Shown here: positions 49,041-58,411 of the stretch, one piece after another
Layout: every line of letters starts with the position of its first letter
How positions within the stretch are numbered: position 1 is the stretch's first letter
Made by a program: the position numbers and the translations under genes
Notes under the pieces: model-generated
Databases searched by the model: none
What the model saw: the letters and a program-made list of their open reading frames with translations, nothing else
What the model was told of the DNA's origin: nothing
Origin: Oxalobacteraceae sp. CFBP 8761
GTDB lineage: Bacteria; Pseudomonadota; Gammaproteobacteria; Burkholderiales; Burkholderiaceae_D
DNA length: 64,000 nucleotides
Direction: 5' to 3'
Assembly (NCBI GenBank): GCA_014841595.1
Contig: JACYUE010000001.1
Location: forward strand, 1,910,996-1,974,995

Positions 49041-49911
49041 CGATCATGGTTTGCGCAAGATCGCCCATATCCGCGCCGATCTTGGCGAAAGTCCCGTGTG
49101 GGATGCGCGCAAGGGGCTTTTGTACTTCGTCGATATCTCCGGGGGCAAGATTAACATGCTGCTTCCGCAAGGACAGGTGGAGACGATATATACATCGGCG
49201 ATGCGTATCGGTGCGCTGGCACTGACCGATAAAGGCAATCTGATCTTCACTGAAGATGCCTCCTCCAGGATGTTCGATGTGGAGGCTGGCGAGGTGTGCA
49301 GGCACACTCCCGCCGTCCATGACGGGGCAAGCTATCGTTTCAACGATGGCGCCTGTGATCCGCAGGGACGGTTTGTCACCGGCTTCATGGACGAGGGGCC
49401 GAGCGGCAAGAGCGGCGCGCTGTACCGCTACGACAGCGCGCTGAATGCTCAAGTGATTCATCGGGGATTGGCACTGCCCAATGGGCTTGCCTGGTCAGAA
49501 GATGGGCGCACGCTGTTCTTCGTCGATTCCGTTGCCCGCTCGATCTTTCGGGCAGCGTATTCAGCCGAGGGCGTACTTGGGCCAGTGACGTTGTTCGTCG
49601 CGACGCCGGCCGAACTGGGGCGTCCCGATGGCATTGCCCTGGATCAGGCTGGAGGAGTATGGGTCTGTCAGTTCAACGGCGGATGCCTGCTGCGCTACGA
49701 CCGCTACGGGCACTTGACCGATCGCGTTGCCATGCCGGTGCCGCGTCCCACCAGTTGCTGCTTCGGCGGTGACGGTTTGGGGACGCTGTTCATCACCACA
49801 GCACGTTTTGCCATGACGGCCTCGGAACTGGACGAGTATCCGGGCGCCGGGGACTTGTACACCATTCGTCCCGAGGTCGCTGGCAGTCCGCGGCACTTGT
49901 TCAGGGAGTGA
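49033..49911 (+). CDS. SMP-30/gluconolactonase/LRE-family protein
   Basis: A 292-residue beta-propeller lactonase-like protein. The metal-site pattern is kept: Glu in LGESPVWD, Asn in FNDGACDPQGRF, and the NGLAWS and DSVA segments. Such enzymes hydrolyse sugar lactones or other esters. It is translationally coupled to the SDR (8-bp overlap), so a dehydrogenase-lactonase pair acting on one substrate is likely. The substrate is unknown. Confidence 0.82.
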   Translation: MRDDHGLRKIAHIRADLGESPVWDARKGLLYFVDISGGKINMLLPQGQVETIYTSAMRIGALALTDKGNLIFTEDASSRMFDVEAGEVCRHTPAVHDGASYRFNDGACDPQGRFVTGFMDEGPSGKSGALYRYDSALNAQVIHRGLALPNGLAWSEDGRTLFFVDSVARSIFRAAYSAEGVLGPVTLFVATPAELGRPDGIALDQAGGVWVCQFNGGCLLRYDRYGHLTDRVAMPVPRPTSCCFGGDGLGTLFITTARFAMTASELDEYPGAGDLYTIRPEVAGSPRHLFRE

Positions 49912-50641
49912 AGCGGAGTCGCTGGATGATGGTCTGCCGAGAATCTGGATCGAGGAGGCAGATCTCCAATAAACGTAACTAACCAACTTAAGACACGCCA
50001 AAAACATAAAACTTCTGAGCCAACAATTATAGTAAGACATCAGTTAATCAACCAGGCTTGCAGGCGAGGGGGGGGGCCGCCGATGACTAACTTCACAGGG
50101 CGCTGGCGCTATGCGGCGCGCCGTCAGAAACGGACCGGTTGCCTGGAGTTCGACCTTCGCGGACAGCACGCACGTGCGCGACGCAGCAAACACTTGGTAA
50201 CCGCTGTCCGGATCGCTTCCCCCGACTGTCGGTTTCGGCCTGCTACGTTATCGACACGGGCGGGCAGCGTGACCACGCGATCCATGCAGCGCATCGCTTC
50301 GTTGGCGCCCATGCCGAACCGGGTGCGGGCCGGAACCTCGCTGGCATTGGCGACATCGGCAAACTGGGTTGTCGTGCAGGCCGCACAGGCATTGAGGCTG
50401 AGGCTTGGGACGTTTGGCAAGTCCCGTTCGCCGCTTTGTCGCGCTGCAGGTGCCGCGGCCGCTGCACGTTGGCGACCATCGTAGCCAGGCCCCCGAACTG
50501 CAGTGAACCTGCCGCGACACTGCCACCAGCCCGGTCTGGATCACGGGCTTCGACTGGTGGCTCAGGCAGGGCCGGGCAACCGCCTTCAGGCCGAGAGCAA
50601 CCCCGGCACTCCGACGGCACTACGCCATGACCGCACCAATC
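49912..50641. other. 730-bp gap without a convincing gene
   Basis: Open frames here are short, overlap in several phases and have no recognisable protein signature. A run of nine G (50068-50076) precedes an ATG at 50083. The part from about 50100 to 50640 is GC-rich with coding-like composition on both strands. It could be a decayed gene, but no parent family could be named. Confidence 0.4.
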
Positions 50642-51691
50642 TCACGGCGTCGCCGCCGCCCGCGCCTGTGCAATCCACCCATCAAATTCCTTCTGATGGA
50701 ACTTGATCCACCCCGACACATGGCGCGCAATATCGGCCTGGGAATTCTCACCGCTGCGCATGCGCGCATTCTGCGCATCGATATCGGCAATCGGCAAGCG
50801 CATCACTTGGAACAGCTTCACGGCTGCCGGGTTCTTCTCGGCCCAGGCACGGTTCACGACAAAGCGCGTCGTGTTGATGGCAAAGCCGTAGTCGCTGCCA
50901 TCGGGCAGGCGTGTATCGGGCTTGCCCGGATACGCCGTCTTCGGTGCCTGCAGCCACACGACATCTTTGCCCGGAATCAGCACACCATTGACCCAGTACG
51001 GCGTCCAAGCGTAATACAGGATCGGCGAGCCGCGCTTGAAGCGGCCGATGGTATCGGCGATCAGTGCGGAGTAATTACCCTGCACATGCGTAACCGTGCC
51101 GCGCAGCTTGAAGCCGTCCATCTGCTGCTCGATCATCGCTTCGCAGCCCCAGCCCGGATTGCAACCGGCCATGTCCGCCTTGCCATCGCCGTCGTTGTCA
51201 AACAGCTTGGCCAGGCGCGGTTCGCGCAGTTGGCCGATATTGGTGATGCCGTACTTGTCGGCGGTGACCTTGTCGATCAGGTAGCCCTGGGCGGCCGGCC
51301 CGGCGTACTCGCCCATGCGCAGCAGTTTGGCATCGCCGCCGGCGTTGTCATAGAAATCCTTGTGCAAGGGATCCCAGTGCACCGCCAGGAATGTGGCATC
51401 GCCGTTGGCAATGGCGATGTGGGCCGTGGGGTATTCCACTTCCTTGATGGGTTGCGGTGCGTAACCCAGCGCTGCCAGAGCACGGTCGACCAGCATGGTC
51501 TGGAACGTCTCTTCGGCCACCGGGCTTTGCAGCGCTTGCACCTTGATCCCTTTGCCGGGAAGGCTGTCTGCCGGCGTTTGCGCCATGGCCAGGTGGGTAG
51601 TGAGCGCCAGTGCGCCAAGCGCGATGGTGGCGATCCAGCGAAACATGCGTCGTGACTGGTGTTTGATTGTGAATTTTTTCATGCGATGCAT
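50642..51691 (-). CDS. proX: Glycine betaine/proline ABC transporter, substrate-binding protein
   Basis: A 349-residue periplasmic binding protein. A signal peptide (to about residue 37, LAMAQ) precedes an OpuAC-type domain. Aromatic residues that could form the betaine cage include Trp in AVHWDPLHKDFYD and YYAWTPYWVNG, and GCNPGWGCEAM is a conserved segment. AAGGA is six bases before the ATG at 51691. It lies 12 bp after proW in the same unit and is the last gene. Confidence 0.9.
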   Translation of the reverse strand: MHRMKKFTIKHQSRRMFRWIATIALGALALTTHLAMAQTPADSLPGKGIKVQALQSPVAEETFQTMLVDRALAALGYAPQPIKEVEYPTAHIAIANGDATFLAVHWDPLHKDFYDNAGGDAKLLRMGEYAGPAAQGYLIDKVTADKYGITNIGQLREPRLAKLFDNDGDGKADMAGCNPGWGCEAMIEQQMDGFKLRGTVTHVQGNYSALIADTIGRFKRGSPILYYAWTPYWVNGVLIPGKDVVWLQAPKTAYPGKPDTRLPDGSDYGFAINTTRFVVNRAWAEKNPAAVKLFQVMRLPIADIDAQNARMRSGENSQADIARHVSGWIKFHQKEFDGWIAQARAAATP

Positions 51692-51703
51692 TCGTGTTCC
51701 TTT

Positions 51704-52762
51704 TTATGATTGTGGCTTGCCGCGCGTCAGGCGCAGGATGAGGCCGGCCGGGCCAGTCTGGTACCAGTGGCGTACGCCACGCCGCGGCTGTCCCATCGAT
51801 TGCGTCAAGCGGTCCAGCGTGATTGCCAGCAGCACGATGCCCAGGCCACCCACGGTTGCGAGACCCATGTCCAGGCGGCCGATGCCGCGCAAGACCATCT
51901 GGCCAAGGCCGCCGACGGCGATCATCGAAGCGATCACGACCATCGACAGCGACAGCATCAGCGACTGGTTGATGCCGGCCATGATCGATGGCATCGCCAG
52001 CGGAAACTGGACGCGGCTCAGCAACTGCCACGGCGAGGCGCCGTAGGCGCGCGCTGCCTCAATCAGGTCGGGCCGCACCTGGCGAATGCCGAGATTGGTC
52101 AGGCGCACCAGCGGCGGCAGCGCAAAGATGATCGTCACGATCACGCCTGGCGCATTACCGATACCGAACAGCATCACCACCGGCACCAGATAGACAAAGG
52201 CCGGCGTCGTCTGCATGGCGTCGAGCAATGGGCGCAGGAGGTTCTGGGCACGATCGCTGCTGGCCAGGAAAATCCCCAGCGGCAAGCCGATCACCATGCA
52301 GAACGCGAGCGACGTCAGCACCAGCGACAGCGTGATCATGGCGTCGGACCAGATGCCCAGCACCGATACGATCAGCAGCGCCACCACGGTGCCGATGGCG
52401 AGCGTGCGGGTGGTGAATTGCCAGGCCAGCACGCCGATGACGGCGATCACCGCGAGCGCTGGCGCAGCCAGCAGCAGCGCGCTGACGGCGTCGAGCGTGG
52501 CATCGATGGGAGCGCGCACGATCTTGAAGAATGGGCGGAAGTGTTCAACCACCCAGCCCAGCGCGTCATTGATCCCGGACTGGAGCGACAGCGAGCCGTT
52601 CAGCAGGTCGGACAGCCCGAGGCTAGCCTGATCGGGCGATGCGGATGGCGCGGCGTCGAGCCAGGAGGTATCGCGCGGCGGCGTCGGCAGCCATGGATTG
52701 ATCTGCTCAGCTTGTGGGGTGACCGGTTGGGTCGCGGTCGCGATAGCGGTGCCGGAATTCAT
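51704..52762 (-). CDS. proW: Glycine betaine/proline ABC transporter permease
   Basis: A 352-residue permease. An N-terminal soluble extension of about 70 residues is followed by six or so helices and the ABC-contact loop [24 protein letters not shown]. This fits ProW, which also has a long N-terminal region. The start overlaps the proV stop by 4 bp. Confidence 0.9.
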   Translation of the reverse strand: MNSGTAIATATQPVTPQAEQINPWLPTPPRDTSWLDAAPSASPDQASLGLSDLLNGSLSLQSGINDALGWVVEHFRPFFKIVRAPIDATLDAVSALLLAAPALAVIAVIGVLAWQFTTRTLAIGTVVALLIVSVLGIWSDAMITLSLVLTSLAFCMVIGLPLGIFLASSDRAQNLLRPLLDAMQTTPAFVYLVPVVMLFGIGNAPGVIVTIIFALPPLVRLTNLGIRQVRPDLIEAARAYGASPWQLLSRVQFPLAMPSIMAGINQSLMLSLSMVVIASMIAVGGLGQMVLRGIGRLDMGLATVGGLGIVLLAITLDRLTQSMGQPRRGVRHWYQTGPAGLILRLTRGKPQS

Positions 52763-53994
52763 GCTTGTCCTTTCGGGTGGTTTGGTGCGGCGATGGGCGG
52801 CGTATCGCGGTCGAGGAACTTCAGCAGGGTGGTCTTGCTGATGGCGCCGCGGTATTTGCCATCGTTCGTCACCACAGGCACGCCATACGGCATCTGTGCG
52901 ACCTGGCCGAACAGGCCGGCGACCGGCTCATCGGCATCGATGGTGGTGACATCGGGCAGGTAGGCATGCGCCAGGCCCAGCGGGCCGACGTGGCCGTCGA
53001 GCGCGCTGCGCAGCGAGTCGGCCGAGACCACGCCCAGGAATTTTTGCTGCGGGTCGACGACGTAGGCATAGGCCCGATCCTGTTCTTCGAGCATCGACAG
53101 CGCTGCGCGCGAGCCGCGCGCGGGCGACTCCGACACCACGATCTGGCTTTTACGGGCGATATCGCCGGCCTTGAACACGGCCGCGGCATCGACGCCGCGC
53201 ACGAAGTTGCGCACGTAGTCGTTGGCAGGCTGGCGCAGGATGTCTTCGGGCGTGCCCACTTGCACGACATGGCCGTCCTTCATGATCGCGACCCGGTCGC
53301 CGATGCGCATGGCTTCGTCGAGATCGTGCGAGATGAATACGATGGTGCGGCGCTTGATCTGCTGCAGGCGCAGCAGCTCCGATTGCATCTCGGTGCGCAT
53401 GATCGGATCGAGCGCCGAAAACGCTTCGTCCATCAGCAGGATGGCGGGATCGCATGCCAGCGCGCGGGCCAGGCCCACACGCTGCTGCATGCCACCGGAC
53501 AATTCGTCGGGATAGCTGGCGCCATACCCGGCCAGGCCCACCTGGTCCAGTGCCTGCAACGCCAGCGCATGGCGCTCGGCCTTCGGCGTACCGGCCAGCT
53601 CCATGCCGAATGCGGTGTTGTCGAGCACGGTAAGTTGCGGCAGCAGCGCGAACGACTGGAACACCATGCTGATATCCTTGCGGCGCAGCGCGCGCAACTG
53701 GGCATCGGGCAGGGTATTGATGTCATTGCCGTCGATCAGGATGCGCCCGGCGGTTGGCTCGATCAGGCGGTTGAGCATCCGCACCATGGTCGATTTGCCC
53801 GACCCGGACAAGCCCATGATGACGAAAATTTCGCCGGCTTCAATCGTGAAGCTGGCGTCGAACACGCCGATGGTGCAGGCGGTCTGGGCCAGGATGTCCT
53901 GCTTGGTGGCGCCCTGGCGAACCAGGTCCAGGGCGGCTTCCGGCTGATCGCCGAAGACTTTGAAGACCTGGTCGATGATGATTTGTTTTGCCAC
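52759..53994 (-). CDS. proV: Glycine betaine/proline ABC transporter ATPase
   Basis: A 411-residue ATPase of the QAT family. Walker [10 protein letters not shown] (61-69), signature [15 protein letters not shown], Walker [13 protein letters not shown] and the switch His in [10 protein letters not shown] are present. A tandem CBS pair fills about residues 285-395 and in related transporters senses ionic strength. I start at GTG 53994, with GGGAGA nine bases upstream; an 89-codon in-frame extension upstream is compositionally poor. It heads proV-proW-proX and serves osmoprotectant uptake. Confidence 0.92.
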   Translation of the reverse strand: MAKQIIIDQVFKVFGDQPEAALDLVRQGATKQDILAQTACTIGVFDASFTIEAGEIFVIMGLSGSGKSTMVRMLNRLIEPTAGRILIDGNDINTLPDAQLRALRRKDISMVFQSFALLPQLTVLDNTAFGMELAGTPKAERHALALQALDQVGLAGYGASYPDELSGGMQQRVGLARALACDPAILLMDEAFSALDPIMRTEMQSELLRLQQIKRRTIVFISHDLDEAMRIGDRVAIMKDGHVVQVGTPEDILRQPANDYVRNFVRGVDAAAVFKAGDIARKSQIVVSESPARGSRAALSMLEEQDRAYAYVVDPQQKFLGVVSADSLRSALDGHVGPLGLAHAYLPDVTTIDADEPVAGLFGQVAQMPYGVPVVTNDGKYRGAISKTTLLKFLDRDTPPIAAPNHPKGQA

Positions 53995-54315
53995 GGTGTG
54001 GTTCTCCCTCGATCTGTCGAATGAAATGAAATCGCCGCAGGCAACGAGGCCCGCGGCGGAGATCGCGACATGGTGGTGATGCAGACAGCGGTGCCTGGCC
54101 TGTCGACGCGGCGACAATGCCAAAGGCGTGGCGGCGCTCGCGACATGCGCAGTGCGTGCCGGATGCTGTGTGCGTGTTAGTGACGCTGAGTAGCGTTCAA
54201 CCGCGATGCGGCGAACGTTGCTTGATGCGGGCGGTTGGCCCAGGGTTCGGTCCCCATGCACGGCATGGAAAGCGATCGATAGCAGGTGTGCTACCGGAGG
54301 TTTTGTTGTAAAAGG
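53995..54315 (-). other. Apparent long leader of proV
   Basis: If the promoter at 54322-54350 is used, about 320 nt precede the proV start. No riboswitch class is recognised and no coding sequence is convincing, though one open frame continues into proV. Regulation by osmolarity at the RNA level is possible, but nothing seen proves it. Confidence 0.35.
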
Positions 54316-54321
54316 GCCGCA

Positions 54322-54350
54322 ATTATAACAGCAATGATGTCAAAGGACAA
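54322..54350 (-). promoter_or_regulatory. Candidate sigma-70 promoter of proVWX
   Basis: On the minus strand TTGTCC (54345-54350) and TATAAT (54322-54327) are spaced by 17 bp. The -10 is perfect and the -35 matches 4 of 6. Confidence 0.55.
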
Positions 54351-54388
54351 TTGCTTTTTGCGGTGAAACATGGTTGCTGCAGCAGTAC

Positions 54389-54467
54389 CAAGCCGGGTCA
54401 CAAGCCGGAGTCACAAGCCGGGGTCACAAGCCGGGGTCAGGTCTGACATTCGGACACGGCCCCGGCT
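54389..54467. repeat. Tandem 13-mers leading into a GGGTCAGGTCTGAC repeat
   Basis: Four short tandem units of CAAGCCGGGGTCA type (54389-54400, 54401-54413, 54414-54426, 54427-54439) run directly into a solo copy of the repeat family found at 2775. The copy is bracketed by AGCCGGGG (54429-54436) and CCCCGGCT (54460-54467). It lies between proV and the symporter gene end. Confidence 0.8.
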
Positions 54468-54541
54468 GTGAACATAAGCGCGCTGCCGATCTCGTTCCCT
54501 TCGAACGACAAATCGAACTGGCGCGACAACGTGACTTTAAA

Positions 54542-56209
54542 CTACCAACCGCCGTAAATCGCCACCAGCACGATAAAAATAACCACCGAACCAACCGCAA
54601 ATCCGCGATCAACCCGGAACATCGACCGGTCGATCACCATGCGCTTGTTGCTGCCGTCGCGCTGCGCCGTAGTGCTCAACAAAACCATGCCAATGACCAC
54701 CATGACAAACACAATCAGCATCCGATCAAGAAACGGGATTTCGTAACTACCAGCGCCGTTATTGACCGCAAAACCGATCGGCGCCAGAAACCCCAGATCC
54801 ATCATCATTGGCAAGAACTTGAGAAACACCGAGAACACCAGCCCGCCAATTGTGGCAAACATGGCCGCCGCAGCGGTGGTCTTGCGCCAGTAAAAGCCCA
54901 GCAAAAACATCGCCAGGATGCCGGGTGACACGAACCCGGTGTATTCCTGGATGTACTGGAAGCCGCCTTTTTTGTCGATCCCCAGCAAGGGTGCGAGCAG
55001 CACGGCAATGGCCATCGCCGCCACCACCGAGATCCGGCCGATCCAGACCATGCGCTGCTCGCTGGCCGCGCGGTTGACATGCTTGTTGTAGACGTCGAGC
55101 GTGAAGATCGTCGCGACGCTGTTGGCCTTGCCGGCCAGCGACGCGACGACCGCTGCAACAAGGGCGGCGAACGCCAGCCCCTTGAGCCCGGCCGGCAGCA
55201 GGGCCAGCAGGGTAGGGTAGGCGCGGTCCGGATTGAGTTCGCCACCCGGCCGCATGGCGTCGCCAAGCGTGCCGGATTTGTCGAGCGCATAGGCCGCAAT
55301 GCCGGGCAAGACCACGATCACCGGCATCAGCAGCTTGAGGAAGGCGGCGAACAGCAGGCCCTTGCGCGCCGTGTGCAGGTTGGCGCCCAGCGCGCGCTGG
55401 ACGATGTACTGGTTGCAGCCCCAGTAGTTGAGGTTCACGATCAGCATGCCACCGATGATGGTCGACATGCCGGGCAGATCCATGTAGTTCGGATCGTCGC
55501 GCGTGAGCACCATATTGAAATGCTCGCCGGCGCGCAGATACAGTTCGCTCAGACCACGCACCGCACCCTGACCACCGGCCAGTGCCGCCACCAGGTCGAG
55601 TGCAATCCAGGTGGTAACGAGCCCGCCAATGACCAGGCACAGCACCTGGATCACATCGGTATAGCCGATCACCTTCATGCCGCCCAGCGTGATCACGGTG
55701 GCGAACACGGCCAGGAACAGCATACAGGCCAGTACATTCAGCCCCGCGATGCTGCTGATCGCCAGCGCGCCAAGGTACAGGATGGCGGTAAGGTTGACCA
55801 CCACATACAGGCCAAGCCAGAACACGGCCATCGTTGCCGCCACCGCCGGTCCATAGCGCTGCTCGAGAAATTGGGGCATCGTATAGATGCGGTTCTTCAG
55901 GTAGATCGGCATGAAGAACACGGCAACGATGACCAGGGTCGCCGCAGCCATCAGCTCATACACCGCGATCGCCATGCCGATGCGAAAGCCCGCTCCGCTC
56001 ATGCCGATGAACTGTTCGGCCGAGATGTTCGATGCGATCAGCGAGGCGCCGATGGCCCACCACGTGAGCGAGCCTTCGGCCAGGAAGAAGTCGTGGGTGG
56101 CCTTGCCGGACGAGCGTTTCTTGCTCCAGTAGATCCAGATGCCGTAGGCCGAAATGGCCACGAAGTAGATGAGGAAGACGAGGGTATCGAGGCTGGTGAA
56201 TGAGGTCAT
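54542..56209 (-). CDS. Sodium:solute symporter (SGLT-like sugar transporter)
   Basis: A 555-residue SSS-family transporter with about 14 hydrophobic helices. The N-terminal FLIYFVAISAYGIW, the SLIASNISAEQFIGMSGAGF helix (sodium-site region) and NYWGCNQYIVQRALGA are typical of sugar members such as Vibrio SglT. It probably imports galactose or a related sugar released by the enzyme encoded just upstream. I use the ATG at 56209; a GTG seven codons earlier would start two bases after the preceding stop. Confidence 0.87.
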   Translation of the reverse strand: MTSFTSLDTLVFLIYFVAISAYGIWIYWSKKRSSGKATHDFFLAEGSLTWWAIGASLIASNISAEQFIGMSGAGFRIGMAIAVYELMAAATLVIVAVFFMPIYLKNRIYTMPQFLEQRYGPAVAATMAVFWLGLYVVVNLTAILYLGALAISSIAGLNVLACMLFLAVFATVITLGGMKVIGYTDVIQVLCLVIGGLVTTWIALDLVAALAGGQGAVRGLSELYLRAGEHFNMVLTRDDPNYMDLPGMSTIIGGMLIVNLNYWGCNQYIVQRALGANLHTARKGLLFAAFLKLLMPVIVVLPGIAAYALDKSGTLGDAMRPGGELNPDRAYPTLLALLPAGLKGLAFAALVAAVVASLAGKANSVATIFTLDVYNKHVNRAASEQRMVWIGRISVVAAMAIAVLLAPLLGIDKKGGFQYIQEYTGFVSPGILAMFLLGFYWRKTTAAAAMFATIGGLVFSVFLKFLPMMMDLGFLAPIGFAVNNGAGSYEIPFLDRMLIVFVMVVIGMVLLSTTAQRDGSNKRMVIDRSMFRVDRGFAVGSVVIFIVLVAIYGGW

Positions 56210-56230
56210 GACGTTGTCGTGTCCCGGCAC

Positions 56231-58231
56231 TCAGATGCGGTCGCTGCCCGACGTTCGCGAACCCGGCGCAGCGGCACCGGCCTGCGTCAGCTGCACGTCG
56301 CCCCAGGTCGTCACGACAGGCACCGCGTTGCCGGTCCTGGCATCCCGCACCACCAGTTCAATGACCTTCACGCCGCGCACATTGGCCGTCAATGCCTGAG
56401 CCTTCGATCCGAACCGCGCCGGCGCACTTTCAGCCAGCAGTTTTCCATCGCCATACACGTAAAAGCGCACCAGCTCGGCCGTGTTTTCAGTCGAATCATC
56501 CACGCCAACCGAGGCGGTCAAGCGCGCGTAGCCGGCATCGTTCTTCACCTGAAGGCGCGAATTCGACAGCACGCCAAGTCCCGACGTAAACACCTGGCCG
56601 GCTACCTGCAGGCTCTGGCCAAACGGCGTTGCATCCGGCTGCGCGCCGCCCCAGCCCGCGTACTGGGGCCGCGAGCCACCGGAGCGGGTGCTCGACCACG
56701 GATCGATCATGCGGTGCACGGTCGGATCGAGTTGCGGCTGGCGCGTCCCGTCGACGGCAACGTTGATCGATCCCGGGATCTCCGACAGATACACACCGTT
56801 GTCCAGCTGGCGCTTGCCTTGCGCTTCAAACACGAGCGTCTCGTGCGGCGCGAGCGTAAAGGCCTTCTCGCCGGTAAAGGTGAGGGTTTCCTTGGTCCAC
56901 AGGTTGCGCAGGGTGACCGGTGCGCCATCCGCCAGTTTCAGGTGCATCGCCAGCAGCGTCACCGGTGCGGGCGCCGCGCCGCGGTTGAACAGCGCCACTG
57001 CCTTGCGCTGCCCGTCACCCAGTGTCTTGACGATGATCTGCGCATCGTCGGAATCGTAGGCGACGATGCCCTGGTGGCCGGCCTTGTCCTGGTTCAGGCG
57101 AATAACGTCCGCATTGCCCAGGACGGCGAGCAGCGACGCCGGACCATGCTGCAAGTCATAGCTGATCAGCAGCGGCGCGTTGATCATCGCCCACAGCGAA
57201 AAATGCGAGCGCACTTCGACCGGATTGTTGGCATCGAATTCGCCATGGCCGATGTGCAGGATATCGGGATCGTTCCAGTGGCCGGGGCCGGCGTACAGCG
57301 CGCGCTTGGCCGCGCTGTCGAAGTTGTGCAGCATGCTGGTCCAGCTTGGCGTGATGTCGGCGCTGGTGCGCCACAGGTTGCCGACATCCTTGCCCCAGCT
57401 GCGCACGTTGGCCATGCCCCAGGCGCAGATCGACATCACATAATCACCCAGCGGGCGCGCGGCCTTGATGGCCGCCGCAACGGTCTCGTAGCGGGCGCGC
57501 ACGGCGCCGATCTCCGTGCGGTTGATCGACCCGCGTTCGATGAGCGGCGCCATGCCGCGGTAGCTCTGCTTCTTGACCAGGTCCGAGCCCGGGATGAAAT
57601 CGGCCAGACCGCAGGCGTCGATCTTCAGGTAGTCGAAGCCCCATTCCTTGAAGTACAGATTGATGTCCTGCGTGACGTGGCCGTCCAGGCCCACTTCGCG
57701 TTCCGCTGTCGTGCCCTGTGGCAGGTTGGGCGAATGCAGATCGTAGGCTTGCGAACATGCATTGCGGCCCACGTCCGTGTAGATGCCCGCCTTGAAGCCC
57801 ATCGCGTGCAGTTTGTCGGTGAACGGCTTGAAGCTGGTGCCGTCCGGCCCACCGGTGGCGGCAGACGGGAAGATGCCGGTGCGAATCTGCAGGCGGCCAT
57901 CGCTGGCGCGGCGCTTCATCCACCAGCCATCGTCGAGGATGACATGGTTGTAGCCGAGCTTTGCCAGACCGCTGTCGGCAAGCACCTTCGCCGCGCCCAT
58001 GACCTTGCCTTCGTCGACTTCCGTGCGGAACGCGTTCCAGCTGTTCCAGCCCATCGGGGGCGTGCTGGCGCTGCCGCTCGTGTTGCCTTCCCAGCGGCCT
58101 GCCGGGGCCAGGGGATCATCCAAAGATTTTGCATGAACCTGCGTCACCGACAAGGCCAGGGCAGCAGCCAGGCTGCCGCAGACAACGGTCCAGGGTTTGG
58201 GTTCACGTGCTTCAGTCCAGCGATGGTTCAT
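56231..58231 (-). CDS. GH27 alpha-galactosidase-family enzyme with NPCBM domain
   Basis: A 666-residue secreted glycoside hydrolase. The signal peptide ends near VHA (residue 34). The GH27 barrel starts with TPPMGWNSWNAF; the nucleophile is Asp205 (YLKIDACG) and the acid/base Asp292 (WRTSADI). A C-terminal beta domain is followed by an NPCBM carbohydrate-binding domain (about 520-650). In place of the CEW found in most alpha-galactosidases the sequence reads Cys269-Ala270-Trp271, removing the Glu that contacts the sugar 2-position. That could permit N-acetylgalactosaminides. AGGAG precedes the ATG at 58231. It is adjacent to a symporter and diverges from an amino-sugar operon. Confidence 0.85.
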   Translation of the reverse strand: MNHRWTEAREPKPWTVVCGSLAAALALSVTQVHAKSLDDPLAPAGRWEGNTSGSASTPPMGWNSWNAFRTEVDEGKVMGAAKVLADSGLAKLGYNHVILDDGWWMKRRASDGRLQIRTGIFPSAATGGPDGTSFKPFTDKLHAMGFKAGIYTDVGRNACSQAYDLHSPNLPQGTTAEREVGLDGHVTQDINLYFKEWGFDYLKIDACGLADFIPGSDLVKKQSYRGMAPLIERGSINRTEIGAVRARYETVAAAIKAARPLGDYVMSICAWGMANVRSWGKDVGNLWRTSADITPSWTSMLHNFDSAAKRALYAGPGHWNDPDILHIGHGEFDANNPVEVRSHFSLWAMINAPLLISYDLQHGPASLLAVLGNADVIRLNQDKAGHQGIVAYDSDDAQIIVKTLGDGQRKAVALFNRGAAPAPVTLLAMHLKLADGAPVTLRNLWTKETLTFTGEKAFTLAPHETLVFEAQGKRQLDNGVYLSEIPGSINVAVDGTRQPQLDPTVHRMIDPWSSTRSGGSRPQYAGWGGAQPDATPFGQSLQVAGQVFTSGLGVLSNSRLQVKNDAGYARLTASVGVDDSTENTAELVRFYVYGDGKLLAESAPARFGSKAQALTANVRGVKVIELVVRDARTGNAVPVVTTWGDVQLTQAGAAAPGSRTSGSDRI

Positions 58232-58309
58232 GCAAATCTCCTGACGATGAATTTGTCTGCGGGCGGGAAAGGGTCGGACGGCGCATGCGTCCGTCGTCCT
58301 GATGGTAAT

Positions 58310-58378
58310 CGAAAGTATTCGAAAATAAAAGGCGCGATTTTGTCGGCGAAAACACGCGAAAGCGAAAATATTTGGAAA
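58310..58378. promoter_or_regulatory. Phased CGAAA repeats, candidate AgaR/DeoR operators
   Basis: CGAAA occurs at 58310, 58320, 58347, 58357 and 58363, with GGAAA at 58374; several spacings are 10-11 bp, one helical turn. DeoR-family regulators such as AgaR bind direct TTTCG-type repeats, and a regulator of this family ends the adjacent operon. The array lies between two divergent units and next to a promoter. Confidence 0.5.
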
Positions 58379-58382
58379 GACT

Positions 58383-58411
58383 TTGCTTTTCGTTTGGCAC
58401 TTCTTTACTAT
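58383..58411 (+). promoter_or_regulatory. Candidate promoter of the DMT-kbaZ-agaS operon
   Basis: TTGCTT (58383-58388) and TACTAT (58406-58411) are 17 bp apart, directly next to the CGAAA array, so a bound repressor could block it. Confidence 0.5.

Noticed and set aside
50083..50630. Short plus-strand frames (133 and 163 codons) after the G9 tract as genes.
   Set aside because: They overlap each other in different phases, lack ribosome binding sites and show no protein signature.
53995..54261. An 89-codon N-terminal extension of ProV.
   Set aside because: Composition is unlike the rest of the protein, while the GTG at 53994 has a good ribosome binding site and gives the usual ProV N-terminus.
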